NCBI RefSeq assembly: GCF_011806455.1
Contig: NZ_JAATOT010000006.1
Coordinates: 1 to 64,000, forward strand
Origin: Celeribacter sp. HF31
GTDB taxonomy: Bacteria; Pseudomonadota; Alphaproteobacteria; Rhodobacterales; Rhodobacteraceae
Length of the DNA: 64,000 nucleotides
Reading direction: 5' to 3'
Part shown: positions 1 to 8,714 of the stretch, in pieces
How the letters are laid out: every line of letters begins with the position of its first letter
Position numbering within the stretch: the first letter of the stretch is position 1
Notes under the pieces: model-generated
Seen by the model: only the letters and a program-made list of their open reading frames with translations
What the model was told of the DNA's origin: nothing
The model's database searches: none
Translations under genes and position numbers: made by a program

Positions 1-188
1 TCGAAACAGGTCTTTTTGACCTGCGTGTAGGGCTCCATCCAGTCAAGCACTTTGCCCTGTTCCGCCCAGAAAGACACTGGGTCTTCGACGGAGCGCTGGT
101 ACATGGTCTCGTAAGTCTCTGCATTGATATGCGCACTCGAGGCAAAAGCCTCAGAAGGTGCGGTCATCTTGGTCATGTCTTCCGACAT
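1..188 (-). CDS. acsA: Acetyl-CoA synthetase, N-terminal part (runs off the window)
   Basis: Only the first 62 codons are inside the window. The reading shows the usual AMP-forming acetate-CoA ligase N-terminus: a variable start, then TYETMYQRSVEDPVSFW, and a stretch ending in LDWMEPYTQVKKTCF, which matches the family pattern (W)KPYTKVKNTSF. The enzyme activates acetate to acetyl-CoA via acetyl-AMP in the cytosol. I chose the first of three in-frame ATGs (188, 176, 167); the alternatives cannot be excluded because no strong ribosome-binding site is visible. It faces away from the chemoreceptor gene and fits the C2 metabolism genes elsewhere in the window. Confidence 0.85.
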   Translation of the reverse strand, partial: MSEDMTKMTAPSEAFASSAHINAETYETMYQRSVEDPVSFWAEQGKVLDWMEPYTQVKKTCF

Positions 189-305
189 CGTCGCCTCCCA
201 ACTCAAAACACGGCTCATTCACAGAACAAGCCTTCTCCTCGGGATAAGGTTTACAGAGTTTAAAATGAAAACGCGCCTGGCTTGAGACGTTTGGGACGGT
301 TCTTT

Positions 306-319
306 GTGAATATGTTCAC
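306..319. promoter_or_regulatory. Dyad in the acs upstream region
   Basis: Within the 421-base gene-free stretch 189-609 the only clear dyad is GTGAA-TATG-TTCAC, about 120 bases upstream of the acs start in an AT-rich segment that looks promoter-like. It could be an operator for the acs promoter. The rest of the gap shows no gene; its right end holds the hairpin behind the chemoreceptor gene. Confidence 0.35.
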
Positions 320-576
320 GAAAATTTACTGATCTTTGTAAAATAAGTTAACAGATGAAAATATCATTAGTAGTCAATATGATGGCGGTAGTGTGTTTTT
401 GTTTTTCGGTGTGACAGGTGATTTTTCAACATCTGAGGCACTCTGTACATTTTCTGTAAAAGGTCCGCTTTTACGAAATTGAAGGGGTGTGCTGCGGCTT
501 TGGAGCACAAATAACGCGACTCGTCTCCAAGTCTCGAGGTGTTTTGCGGCATGACCATCGCAGTGAACATGTAGCT

Positions 577-599
577 GTGCCCGGACGCGGTCCGGGCAC
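577..599 (-). terminator. Hairpin downstream of the chemoreceptor gene
   Basis: A perfect 10-bp inverted repeat (GTGCCCGGAC / GTCCGGGCAC, 3-base loop) starts about ten bases after the stop codon of the chemoreceptor gene. There is no T-run after it on the minus strand (the T-run is on the plus side), so as an intrinsic terminator it is imperfect, but its place points to transcript-end formation. Confidence 0.55.
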
Positions 600-609
600 T
601 TTAAAAGAA

Positions 610-2538
610 TCAGGATGCAAGGCGTATGTCGTCGCTGTCCTTGGTTGTCTTGAGCTGTGCGCTGTCGCGTTCAAGCGATGTCGCCTGTGCCTTCAGTGCT
701 TGGAGTGCTGCAGTGGTTTCTTCAAACATTGCGGCATTATGCTGTGTCACCTGATCGAGCTGACTGACAGCTGTGGTGATTTCCGACAGGCCCACAGATT
801 GTTCGGAGGCAGATGTCGCGATGGTCTGGACCAGGCCGTCCAAGTTGGTGACAAGAGATTCGATTTCTGTCAGGGCGCTGCCGGAGGCATTGACGAGCTG
901 CACGCCTTCATCGACTTGGCGCCCAGAGGTTTCGATCAGTTTGGCGATCTCATTGGCGGCTTCCGAACTGCGTTGCGCCAAGGCGCGCACTTCGGAGGCC
1001 ACGACGGCAAAGCCACGACCTGAATCACCGGCACGTGCCGCTTCTACCCCAGCGTTCAAAGCCAAGAGGTTGGTTTGGAAGGCGATGTCATCGATCACGC
1101 TTGTGATCTTGGAAATTTGTGTTGAGCTTTCGGCAATATCATTCATAGCCTGAACGGTGCGCTGCACCACATCGCGTCCAACAATGGAGCGATCTTTGGT
1201 CTGGCCGACTGTTGCAGCCGCATTTTTCGCGCTTTTGGCGGAGCTTTCAACGGACGCGGCGAGCTGAGTGATCGCCGCAGCGGTTTCTTCAAGCGAGGCG
1301 GCTTGGGTTTCCGTCCGTCGGCTCAGGTCCATGGAGGCGCTGTTGAGGTTTTCGGTTTCATTGATGATTGTCACCGCACCCTCCGCAATCGCGGCCGCCA
1401 GATGCGCAACCTTTTCGACCGCATTGTTGAAGTCGTTGCGCAGTTTTTCATAGGATGCCGGGAAAGCTTCGTCGATGCGCACCGTCAGGTCGCCGCGAGA
1501 CATCGCCCCCAAACCCATCGCCAGAGTGTCAACGACGCGTTGCTGTTCTTTCAGGTTTTGCTCTCGCTCTTTTTCGACCAAAGCGCGTTCTTTCTCTTTT
1601 TCCAGGCGTGCTGCTTCCTGATCCTGACGATGTTGCTCTGCGGCCTCAGCTTCGCGCCGTTGCGTTTGGCGTTCGCGTTCGACATTGGCTTCGCGTTCCT
1701 GCGCCAGCTCAGCGTCTTTGATCGCCTGCTGTTTTGCCAGCTCCTCACGCTCAAGCAAAGCGTTCCTGAAGATTTCCAGCACGCGCGCCATCTCGCCGAT
1801 TTCACTCTTGCTCTCGGTCATTGGCACGGGTGTCGTCGTGTCGCCATCGGACATTTCCGACATGCGGGATTTGAGTGCATTCAAAGGTTTGGTGACGCTG
1901 CGGACCAAGAGAGTTGAAATGCCGAGAAGGACGATGAGTGCAACGAATTCAACCGCATGCCCAATATTGCGCATGGTGGCGATCTGGGCTTCGATGTCAG
2001 ACAGATAGGATCCGGTGCCAACAATCCATCCCCAAGGCTGAAATTCGGCGACGTAGCTAATTTTTTCTTCGTCTCCGTCGCTGTCGGGCTTGTTGAAGAA
2101 ATAGGTGATCGTCCCGCGTCCTTGCTCTTTTACAAGAGAGGTCATGGCGACAAAGATGTTTGTTCCGCGGGTGTCGGCGTAGCTCGACATATCCTGGCCG
2201 ATCCATTCCGGTTTGGTGGGGTGCGCGATCATGGTGTTGCTTTTGTCGAAGGCAAAGAAATAGCCAGCCTCATCATAATTGAGGGACATGATGCGCTCTT
2301 GCGCGATGGCTTGTGCCTCTTCGCGGGACAGATTTCCGGCCTGAACGTCTTTTTCGAGCATGTCCAGATTTGAGACCACTGTGTCGACAACATCACTCAG
2401 ATGCTGTTCGCGCATGCCAAAAGACGTGTCGTAGGAGATTCTCAAGATGATTTGCGTGAGCGAAAGGATCATGATCATCGATACGAGGACGATAGCATAG
2501 ATCCGAACGGAAAGTTTTGAGAGGAGTGCTCGAAGCAT
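610..2538 (-). CDS. Methyl-accepting chemotaxis protein with periplasmic Cache domain
   Basis: A membrane chemoreceptor of 642 residues. In order: N-terminal membrane helix (about 8-32), periplasmic single-Cache type sensor (about 35-190, with [10 protein letters not shown] and [14 protein letters not shown]), second membrane helix (about 200-222), HAMP region, a long Glu/Arg/Gln-rich helix (about 270-345), and the cytoplasmic signalling domain with the hairpin tip around [19 protein letters not shown]. Such receptors signal to CheA/CheW. Cache domains of this type often bind small organic acids, but the ligand cannot be read here. I start at the ATG at 2538; an in-frame ATG at 2571 would add 11 residues. 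It stands alone. Confidence 0.92.
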   Translation of the reverse strand: MLRALLSKLSVRIYAIVLVSMIMILSLTQIILRISYDTSFGMREQHLSDVVDTVVSNLDMLEKDVQAGNLSREEAQAIAQERIMSLNYDEAGYFFAFDKSNTMIAHPTKPEWIGQDMSSYADTRGTNIFVAMTSLVKEQGRGTITYFFNKPDSDGDEEKISYVAEFQPWGWIVGTGSYLSDIEAQIATMRNIGHAVEFVALIVLLGISTLLVRSVTKPLNALKSRMSEMSDGDTTTPVPMTESKSEIGEMARVLEIFRNALLEREELAKQQAIKDAELAQEREANVERERQTQRREAEAAEQHRQDQEAARLEKEKERALVEKEREQNLKEQQRVVDTLAMGLGAMSRGDLTVRIDEAFPASYEKLRNDFNNAVEKVAHLAAAIAEGAVTIINETENLNSASMDLSRRTETQAASLEETAAAITQLAASVESSAKSAKNAAATVGQTKDRSIVGRDVVQRTVQAMNDIAESSTQISKITSVIDDIAFQTNLLALNAGVEAARAGDSGRGFAVVASEVRALAQRSSEAANEIAKLIETSGRQVDEGVQLVNASGSALTEIESLVTNLDGLVQTIATSASEQSVGLSEITTAVSQLDQVTQHNAAMFEETTAALQALKAQATSLERDSAQLKTTKDSDDIRLAS

Positions 2539-2898
2539 GTCGGCCCCATTTTTGCGAGAGATGAAGGTCAATTTCGATCAAAATGGGCCGCCGCGTCTTA
2601 AGATTTGGTGTATCGTTTGTCTTTCTGCGAAACTTGGGTTTGGCGTGATGGGGTTTTATCCATTTAAAATATTGAAAATAAAATATTTTTATATGATCTG
2701 ACGTGCTGGGGTGATGTGGTGACAATATGATTCTAATTAGAGCTAATGTGGACAGTACCGTTGCGCTGAATGGCGGTTCGATCAGGGCTCACTGAGGGCT
2801 TATTTGATCAGTATGACCATTTATTGTGCGCAAATTCACGTCATATCCGAATTTCACAGATATTCGCCGGAAAGCTCAGAGATGTTTGGGGTAAAGAC

Positions 2899-2912
2899 TG
2901 CAAACGTTTGCA
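2899..2912. promoter_or_regulatory. LacI-family operator, perfect palindrome
   Basis: TGCAAACGTTTGCA is a perfect 14-bp palindrome of the LacI/GalR class (central CG, flanking AA/TT, outer TG/CA). It lies 48 bases before the start of the GMC oxidoreductase pseudogene and shares its core with the two sites in front of the lacI-type gene at 3622-4656. It is the only recognisable feature in the 421-base gap 2539-2959, most of which is AT-rich. Confidence 0.75.
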
Positions 2913-2959
2913 TTTGGGCGATAAGCCTCCCCTAAAGACAGATCGACGCGTAAAATCAA

Positions 2960-3594
2960 ATGCCTCATATGAAATACGATGCGATGGTCGTGGGCTCAGG
3001 CGCTTCCGGCGCTGTATCTGCACAAGAGCTTACCGAACAGGGACTGACAGTTCTGATGCTTGAAGCTGGACCAAAGCGGGTCGCGACGGAGTTCAAGCGG
3101 CGGGGCGTTTGACCATTCGGCACAACGCGGTTGCAGCGCGTTTTTTGAGCGAGAATGGTGCGCGTGCGACCAGGGTCGAGTCTCTGGATCGCACCACGTG
3201 GCAAAGCCGTCAGGTCCATGCGGATCACATCGTACTCAGCGCCTCTCCCATCGAGACCGTGTGCCTGTTGTGGACTTCGAAATCCGATCAACATCCCGAT
3301 GGTGTCGGCAACAATGCCGATCCGTTCACTCGCGTCATGTTCAGAAAATTCTTCCATGAATCCATGAGCATAGGCGCTGCGATCCGTGAAAGTGGAGGGG
3401 AAATCGTGGGCGCCGATCCCTCGAGCTCCGTGCTCAACGCTTGGGAGCAGGTCTGGGAGATGTCGAATGTGGTCGTGGCCGATGCCAGTGCGTTCCCGCG
3501 CAGCGGTGTGGCCGGGACGACGCTGACCGTGATGGCGCATGCCAAACGCGTATGCCGCCATTTGGCGCGAGGGTCAAACTCGGCCAAGGCGTGA
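2960..3594 (+). pseudogene. Decayed GMC family oxidoreductase
   Basis: The 5' fragment (from 2960 or 2969) encodes a flavin-binding start, [18 protein letters not shown], followed by [11 protein letters not shown], and stops at 3110-3112. After a shift of frame, 3109-3594 encodes inner and C-terminal pieces of the same family: ...SASPIETVCLLW..., HPDGVGNN, and the C-terminal NVVVADASAFPRSG...TLTVMAHAKRV block. An intact enzyme needs roughly 500 residues; about 210 remain, so much of the middle is deleted. The preserved LacI operator upstream suggests it was once controlled by the neighbouring repressor. The original substrate (sugar, polyol or glycoside) is unknown. Confidence 0.85.
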
Positions 3595-3621
3595 GTGTGA
3601 TATTGGCTCTGGTCTGAGCGG

Positions 3622-4656
3622 TCAGATCGGGGCGATGCTGCCGCCGGGAAACAGTTTGGCGGGATACTCGATCGACGCACCTTTCGGTGGTTCGCCACTG
3701 TCGATCATATCGATCAAAAGCTGCGCGGCCTGGGCCCCGAGATCCGTCATGTTCTGGTCGAAGGTACAGATCGGCGGACGCATATAGCGCGAGGCGGTCA
3801 GCCCGTCGAAGGAGATCAGCGACAGGTCGTCCGGGATGGCAAGTCCCGCATTCAGGATCGCGCTTTGAAAGCCAATCGCTGCCTCATCCGCCCAGCAGAT
3901 GACAGCCGACGGCCTGTCGTCGAGGGCGAGATAGGCCGCGGCGGCGTCGATGCCCGATTGCACGCTGAAATCCGCACGAAATTTCTGAAGTCCGGTGTCG
4001 CTGCCAAAGCGTCGGATCAGGCCTGAGCGCACGCCCGCCTCGCGTTGACGACTGTGGTAGCTGTTGTCCGGGCCGGAGATGAAATAAAAACTGGTGTGCC
4101 CAAGATCGGCGAGCGTGTCGATGGCATCCATCATGGATTGTCGGTCGCTGGTCACCACCGAGGGGATGTTGAGATGCGTGAGGTCTTCGGACAGGCTCAC
4201 GATGGGCAGGCCGCAATCTTGTAGCCGTCGACCATGAAGTTCATAGGGTTGTTCGGCCATCAGGATCAGCCCGCTGGCTTGACCGCCATAGGCGAGTTGC
4301 AGGACGTGATCCGCCGTCGCCTCCGTTTCATCCATATGGACCACATTGAGCGCATAGCCCTGTTTGCGGCATTGCGCGCCGATGCCGTATTGCGCCTCGG
4401 TCGTGATTGTCGAAACGCTGGTCGCCTTGTGGTTCGGCATCACGGCGAGAAGGGTTTTCGTGTGGCCGAGACGGAGGTTCCGGGCGGCAATATTCGGATG
4501 ATATCCAAGCTCCCTCGTGACGGCCAAAACCTTGTCCCGGGTCTTGGCGGACAGCCGTTCAGGATGGGCCTGCGCGCGGCTCACGGTCGAGATGGAAACC
4601 CCGGCTGCGCGCGCGACATCGTGAAGGGAGGCTTTCTTAGAGCTGGTCTCTGTCAT
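3622..4656 (-). CDS. LacI/GalR family transcriptional regulator
   Basis: A 344-residue repressor: N-terminal helix-turn-helix and hinge (about 8-60; SLHDVARAAGVSISTVSRA, then GYHPNIAARNLR) followed by a periplasmic-binding-like effector domain. The start at 4656 is chosen because the DNA-binding domain begins right after it and AAGGG precedes it; the open frame extends further upstream without homology. Two matching operators lie 86 and 200 bases upstream, which suggests autoregulation with looping. It stands between two pseudogenes (GMC oxidoreductase at 2960, isomerase at 5011) that were probably its targets, so it may now be an orphan regulator. The effector is probably a sugar or sugar derivative. 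Confidence 0.93.
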   Translation of the reverse strand: MTETSSKKASLHDVARAAGVSISTVSRAQAHPERLSAKTRDKVLAVTRELGYHPNIAARNLRLGHTKTLLAVMPNHKATSVSTITTEAQYGIGAQCRKQGYALNVVHMDETEATADHVLQLAYGGQASGLILMAEQPYELHGRRLQDCGLPIVSLSEDLTHLNIPSVVTSDRQSMMDAIDTLADLGHTSFYFISGPDNSYHSRQREAGVRSGLIRRFGSDTGLQKFRADFSVQSGIDAAAAYLALDDRPSAVICWADEAAIGFQSAILNAGLAIPDDLSLISFDGLTASRYMRPPICTFDQNMTDLGAQAAQLLIDMIDSGEPPKGASIEYPAKLFPGGSIAPI

Positions 4657-4741
4657 CGAATCATTCCCTTTACAAATAGGGATTACCCTCGCGTGAGGGG
4701 GCAGGATTGGCAAACAGACTCTGCGCAGGTTTTTCTCTGGT

Positions 4742-4755
4742 TGAAAACGTTTGCA
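4742..4755. promoter_or_regulatory. LacI-family operator, regulator-proximal
   Basis: TGAAAACGTTTGCA fits the LacI-family consensus TGNAANCGNTTNCA. It lies 86 bases before the regulator start, and its exact reverse complement recurs at 4856-4869, 114 bases away centre to centre. Confidence 0.75.
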
Positions 4756-4855
4756 GTCCTGTGTTGAGTCTTTGTGTAAAAACACCTGCGGTCCCAGGGG
4801 ATGGACGAAAAATTGCGATTTTGAGCGAAGTCATGCTTGTCCGGGGAAAATTTTT

Positions 4856-4869
4856 TGCAAACGTTTTCA
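4856..4869. promoter_or_regulatory. LacI-family operator, isomerase-side
   Basis: TGCAAACGTTTTCA is the exact reverse complement of the site at 4742-4755. It is about 140 bases before the sugar isomerase remnant at 5011, so it probably served that gene, with looping to the proximal site possible. The rest of the interval 4657-5010 shows no gene. Confidence 0.75.
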
Positions 4870-5010
4870 TCGGCGGTCTGCGAGATGTCAGACCTCAAAA
4901 AACGCACAAAGCTCTGATCCGCCGGGTGCCCGTTCCAAGCGGCAGCTCTCCGGACAAGCTTCCAAAATCGGGCAAACGACCGCGAGGAGAGACATGCAAA
5001 GGCTGACCCC

Positions 5011-5180
5011 GTGTGCGAAACCAAATTCGCCGTCGATCTGATCACTTTCTACGACCCCGATTTCTGGGGTGTTGAGCGCGCGTAACAGATCGCCGGGCTG
5101 GCGGCACGTGAACCATAGGCCTTTTGGGACAAGATGCTCGATGCGCTGGCCGAGAGCGGCGTGAAAGGGGTTGCGGTTCA
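5011..5180 (+). pseudogene. Remnant of a sugar phosphate isomerase/epimerase (TIM barrel)
   Basis: Read from about 5011 in one frame the DNA encodes KFAVDLITFYDPDFWGVERA, a TAA stop, QIAGLAAREP, a TAG stop, then AFWDKMLDALAESGVKGV. This is the N-terminal strand-helix pattern of the sugar phosphate isomerase/epimerase (xylose-isomerase-like TIM barrel) family, with two in-frame stops and everything after residue 50 or so missing. It lies downstream of a LacI operator. In related bacteria such isomerases often accompany GMC dehydrogenases that oxidise sugars, which fits the other wreck on the far side of the regulator. Confidence 0.7.
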
Positions 5181-5245
5181 TCGCGGCCTGTCAGGCGTCG
5201 GGCGTGTCCGACGGGCGCTGGACCGCGCTCTGACGACCCGTTTCT

Positions 5246-6391
5246 TTAGGCTTTCAGACTGTCCAAAATGCGATCCATCATCGCGTCACAGGCGGCCAGT
5301 TGCGACAGCGTGACGTATTCGTCGGGCTTGTGTCCCTGACCCTCCATCGAACCGGGGCCGCAGACCACGGTGGGGATGCCAAGCCCCTGAAAGAACCCGG
5401 CTTCGGTGCCGAAAGCCACTTTCGTCACCGCATTCGTTTGCGCGAGCGTTTTCGCCAACGTCACGATCTCCGCCTCTTCCGGCACATCGAGGCCGGGGTA
5501 GGCGTTGACTTCCGTGACCTCGATCCGCGCCTCGGGGCACTCTGTCGCGAAGCGCTCCGTCACGCGCTGGGCAGCGGCATAAATCCGGGCGGCAATGTCA
5601 TCTGCGGCATCTGCGGCCAGGTGGCGGTATTCGAACCGCATCTCCGCCCGATCCGGCACGATGTTGAGCGCGGTGCCGCCCGTCAAAGTGCCGAGATGCA
5701 CAGTCGAATAGGGCACGCCGTAGGCCGGATCGCGGGCGCCTTCGGTGGCATAAAACGCCTGAATTGCGCGCAGCTCAGAGGTGAACTCGGCGGCCAGATG
5801 CAGCGCATTGGTGAACAGGGGCGCCAGCGCCGAATGGCCGCTTTCGCCATGACAGACCGCCTCAAACGCCGCCTTGCCCTTGTGCCCGACGGCGACCTGC
5901 ATCTCCGTTGGTTCACCCACGAAACAAGCGCGGGGTGTGCCCAAAGCCTGAGGCAAGGCGCCGAGCATCTTTTGAATGCCGACACAGCCGATTTCTTCGT
6001 CATAAGAGATCGCGAGCTTGAGCGGGTCTTTCAGTGGGGCCTTCGAAGCCCGATCCGCCAGCGCCAGCATGGCGGCCAGATAGCCCTTCATATCCGTCGT
6101 GCCCCGACCATATAGCCGGTCACCCTCGCGGGTCAGGCGAAACGGATCGCGGGTCCAGTTTTGTCCCAGGACCGGCACCACATCGGTATGCGCCGACACC
6201 ATGATCCCGTCGCCCAGAGGCCCCAACACAGCAAACAGCCCTGCCTTCTGACCGCTGGCATCCGGCACGCGGGTCACGCGAAAGCCGCGGGTGCTCAGAT
6301 AGTCTTCGACAAACTCGATCAGCGGCAGGTTGGACTTGGCGCTGGTGGTGTCAAAGGCGATCAAACGGTCGAGAAGGGTCAGGGTGTCCAT
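5246..6391 (-). CDS. M20 family deacylase, acetylornithine deacetylase (ArgE)-like
   Basis: A 381-residue cytosolic zinc hydrolase. Metal and catalytic residues are visible: H68 and D70 in SAHTDVVP, D100 in GRGTTDMKG, and the E132-E133 pair in SYDEEIGC; the C-terminal half carries the dimerisation domain and the HKPDEYV block. ArgE removes the acetyl group of N-acetylornithine, but this gene is 26 bases behind an aminotransferase and close to a polyamine-type transporter and aldehyde dehydrogenase. Its natural substrate may therefore be another N-acyl amine or amino acid. No arg genes are nearby. Alternative names: DapE- or HyuC-type amidohydrolase. Confidence 0.85.
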   Translation of the reverse strand: MDTLTLLDRLIAFDTTSAKSNLPLIEFVEDYLSTRGFRVTRVPDASGQKAGLFAVLGPLGDGIMVSAHTDVVPVLGQNWTRDPFRLTREGDRLYGRGTTDMKGYLAAMLALADRASKAPLKDPLKLAISYDEEIGCVGIQKMLGALPQALGTPRACFVGEPTEMQVAVGHKGKAAFEAVCHGESGHSALAPLFTNALHLAAEFTSELRAIQAFYATEGARDPAYGVPYSTVHLGTLTGGTALNIVPDRAEMRFEYRHLAADAADDIAARIYAAAQRVTERFATECPEARIEVTEVNAYPGLDVPEEAEIVTLAKTLAQTNAVTKVAFGTEAGFFQGLGIPTVVCGPGSMEGQGHKPDEYVTLSQLAACDAMMDRILDSLKA

Positions 6392-6417
6392 GGTGTGCTC
6401 GGGTGTGGGCGGCGGGG

Positions 6418-7779
6418 TCAGAGCCCCGCTGCGACTTCGGTGATGGCCTCGCGCAGGATGCCCTCGATCTCGTCGATCATTGCCTCATCCATGATGAGGG
6501 TCGGCGAGAGGATCAGGACATTGCCCAGAGGCCGGGCGATGAGACCGCGTTTCTGACAGGCGCGGGCGACCTTGAGGCCAACCTCGGCCTCGGGGGCATG
6601 GCTTTGCTTGGTGGCGCGATCCTTGACGAATTCGAGGCCGATCATGAAATGGCTGCCGCGCACTTCGCCCACAAGCTCGATGTCCGACAGGCCTCGGAGT
6701 TTGCGTTCGAAATAAGCGCCGGTGGTGCGGACACGCTCCGGGATGCCTTCGCGTTCCATGATCGCAATATTGGTCAGCGCAGCAGCGGCGGCGGCGGGGT
6801 GACCCGAATAGGTCATACCATGCAGGAACATGCCGTCAGGGCCGGAGATCACGTCGTGAATCTCGTCAGACACAATCGTGGCCGACATCGGTTGATAGCC
6901 GGAGGTCAGGCCCTTGGCGGTGTTGATGATGTCGGGCGTGGTGTCGAATACGGCCTCGGAGGCAAAGAAATGCCCGAGACGGCCAAAGGCGGTGACCACC
7001 TCGTCGGCGATATATTTGATGTCATGCGCGCGACAGATGTCCTGCATCCGGCGGTGATAGCCCTGGGGCGCTGCGATCACGCCGCCCGCGCCCTGAATGG
7101 GTTCGGCGATGAAGGCACAGATGTTTTCCGCCCCGATACGGTCGATGTTCCGGGTCAGATCGTCTGCCAGCGCGTCGAGGAATTCCGCTTCGGTCATCTC
7201 GCCGCCCTCGCGCCAGAAATGCGGTGCGCGCAGGTGATGCACCAACTCGGAAGCGGCGGTCCAGCCCTCTGAATAGCCGGGCGTGGTCATCGCCATCGAG
7301 AGGTGGGTCGAGCCGTGATAGGCGCCGTGACGGGACAGCACCTTGAGCTTGTTCGGGCGGCCCTTGCGGATGTTGTAATGGTGCAGGATGCGGATCGCGC
7401 TGTCATTCGCGACAGAACCGGAATTGCCGAAATAGACCGCGTTCAGATCGCCGGGGGCCAGTTGTGCAAGCTTTTCCGACAGGGCCGCGGCCGTCGGGTG
7501 GGTGAAGTTGTAGAAGGTCGAATAATAGTCGAGGGTCTGCAATTGAGTGGCGATCGCCTCGATCATCTCGCGCCGCCCGTGGCCGATGTTGACGCACCAA
7601 AGCCCGGCGATGCCGTCGATCATCTTTTGCCCGTCATTGTCATAGACATAGGCCCCCTCGGCGCGGCTGATCACGGTGCGCGCACCTTGGGCCTTGAGCG
7701 CGTTGAGATCGGCGAAGGATTGGATGAGATGAGCATCCTGGTCGAGGATGGCGGCGGTTGAGGAACGGGCAAAGGTCAT
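6418..7779 (-). CDS. Class III aminotransferase (omega-amino compound:pyruvate type)
   Basis: A PLP enzyme of 453 residues, the usual length for omega-transaminases. The PLP lysine is K289 in NTAKGLTSGYQP, and D259 in IADEVVTAFGRLG binds the ring nitrogen; GIAGLWCVNIGHGR is the N-terminal signature. One oddity is NSGSVAND at 119-126, where most relatives have NSGSEAND. It would convert a terminal amine (for example putrescine or a related diamine) to an aldehyde, with pyruvate as likely acceptor. The downstream M20 deacylase and the PuuC-like dehydrogenase at 9669 fit such a route. It is divergent from the LuxR-type gene, sharing a 131-base promoter region. Confidence 0.88.
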   Translation of the reverse strand: MTFARSSTAAILDQDAHLIQSFADLNALKAQGARTVISRAEGAYVYDNDGQKMIDGIAGLWCVNIGHGRREMIEAIATQLQTLDYYSTFYNFTHPTAAALSEKLAQLAPGDLNAVYFGNSGSVANDSAIRILHHYNIRKGRPNKLKVLSRHGAYHGSTHLSMAMTTPGYSEGWTAASELVHHLRAPHFWREGGEMTEAEFLDALADDLTRNIDRIGAENICAFIAEPIQGAGGVIAAPQGYHRRMQDICRAHDIKYIADEVVTAFGRLGHFFASEAVFDTTPDIINTAKGLTSGYQPMSATIVSDEIHDVISGPDGMFLHGMTYSGHPAAAAAALTNIAIMEREGIPERVRTTGAYFERKLRGLSDIELVGEVRGSHFMIGLEFVKDRATKQSHAPEAEVGLKVARACQKRGLIARPLGNVLILSPTLIMDEAMIDEIEGILREAITEVAAGL

Positions 7780-7867
7780 GATCTGTCTCTTGGGCTGTGT
7801 CCGGAAAGGCGGAATCGGGGCGAACTACCCCTTTTCATACAGATCCCTTTTCCTTTATTTCTATAGC

Positions 7868-7883
7868 GGGGGTATATACCCCC
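7868..7883. promoter_or_regulatory. Perfect 16-bp palindrome in the divergent promoter
   Basis: GGGGGTATATACCCCC lies 28 bases before the LuxR-type start and 88 bases before the aminotransferase start. Its symmetry and place between divergent genes suggest an operator, most simply for the LuxR-type protein encoded alongside. The TATATA centre could also overlap a -10 element. Confidence 0.55.
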
Positions 7884-7910
7884 AAGGAGGTATGCAGGAG
7901 CACCACCCCT

Positions 7911-8714
7911 ATGAGCACTGCCCCTATGAGCACAGCAGAGCATCTGGCCGCAGCCATCGCCACCCTTGGCGAAGAGGGCTTTCCCGCCGCGCTCACGCAA
8001 TGGCTGCACGCGGAGCTGGCCTTCGACAATATGACGCTTTTGAGTTACGTCGAGGATGCTCCGCCGACGCCGGTCTACCGCGCGGCGCGGGACCTGCGCG
8101 TGCATGCCCGGCTCGACAGCGCCTATCTCAACGGCGCCTACCTGCTCGACCCGTTCCACCAGCTGCATCTCGACGGGGTGGCGGAGGGGATTTACCGGCT
8201 TCAGGACATCGCCCCGGATCATTTCACCCGTGGCGATTATTACCTGACCTATTACGCGGCGACGACGCTGACAGATGAGATCGCCTTTCTGATCACGCCC
8301 GCGCCGGGGGTGAGCGTGATGGCCTGTCTGGGGCGCGATGCCACGACGAACCGCAAATTTTCCGCCCGCGATCTGGCAGAGGTGGCGCGGAGTGCGCCGA
8401 TCTGTCTGGCCCTGATGCGGCGGCATTGGGCGGGGCTGTCTGGCGATCTGACGGGCAAGGCGGGCGAGAGCGTGCCGGATCGTCTGCGCCGCAACGCCGC
8501 CACGCTGGGCATCGCTTTGACGCCCCGACAGGCCGATGTCGCGTTCCTGATCCTGAAAGGTCATTCGACCCCCTCTATCGCATTGCGGTTGTCTGTCAGT
8601 CCGCAGACCGTGAAAGTCTTTCGAAAACAACTCTATAGCCGCTGTGGCATCAGCTCTCAGGCGGAGTTGTTTTCGCTGTTTCTGCCACTGCTGGGCTCGC
8701 CAGAGGACCGCTGA
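7911..8714 (+). CDS. LuxR-type transcriptional regulator
   Basis: A protein of 267 residues with a C-terminal LuxR/GerE helix-turn-helix (about 200-260; LTPRQADVAFLILKGHSTPSIALRLSVS in two pieces, then TVKVFRKQLYSRCGISSQAEL). The N-terminal part has no clear autoinducer-binding signature but may be a small-molecule sensor. The start at 7911 is preceded by GGAG ten bases upstream; 7926 is an alternative, and the stronger AAGGAGG at 7884 precedes an ATG in another frame. Its 3' end overlaps the convergent LysR gene by 65 bases. It probably controls the flanking catabolic genes. Confidence 0.85.
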   Translation: MSTAPMSTAEHLAAAIATLGEEGFPAALTQWLHAELAFDNMTLLSYVEDAPPTPVYRAARDLRVHARLDSAYLNGAYLLDPFHQLHLDGVAEGIYRLQDIAPDHFTRGDYYLTYYAATTLTDEIAFLITPAPGVSVMACLGRDATTNRKFSARDLAEVARSAPICLALMRRHWAGLSGDLTGKAGESVPDRLRRNAATLGIALTPRQADVAFLILKGHSTPSIALRLSVSPQTVKVFRKQLYSRCGISSQAELFSLFLPLLGSPEDR

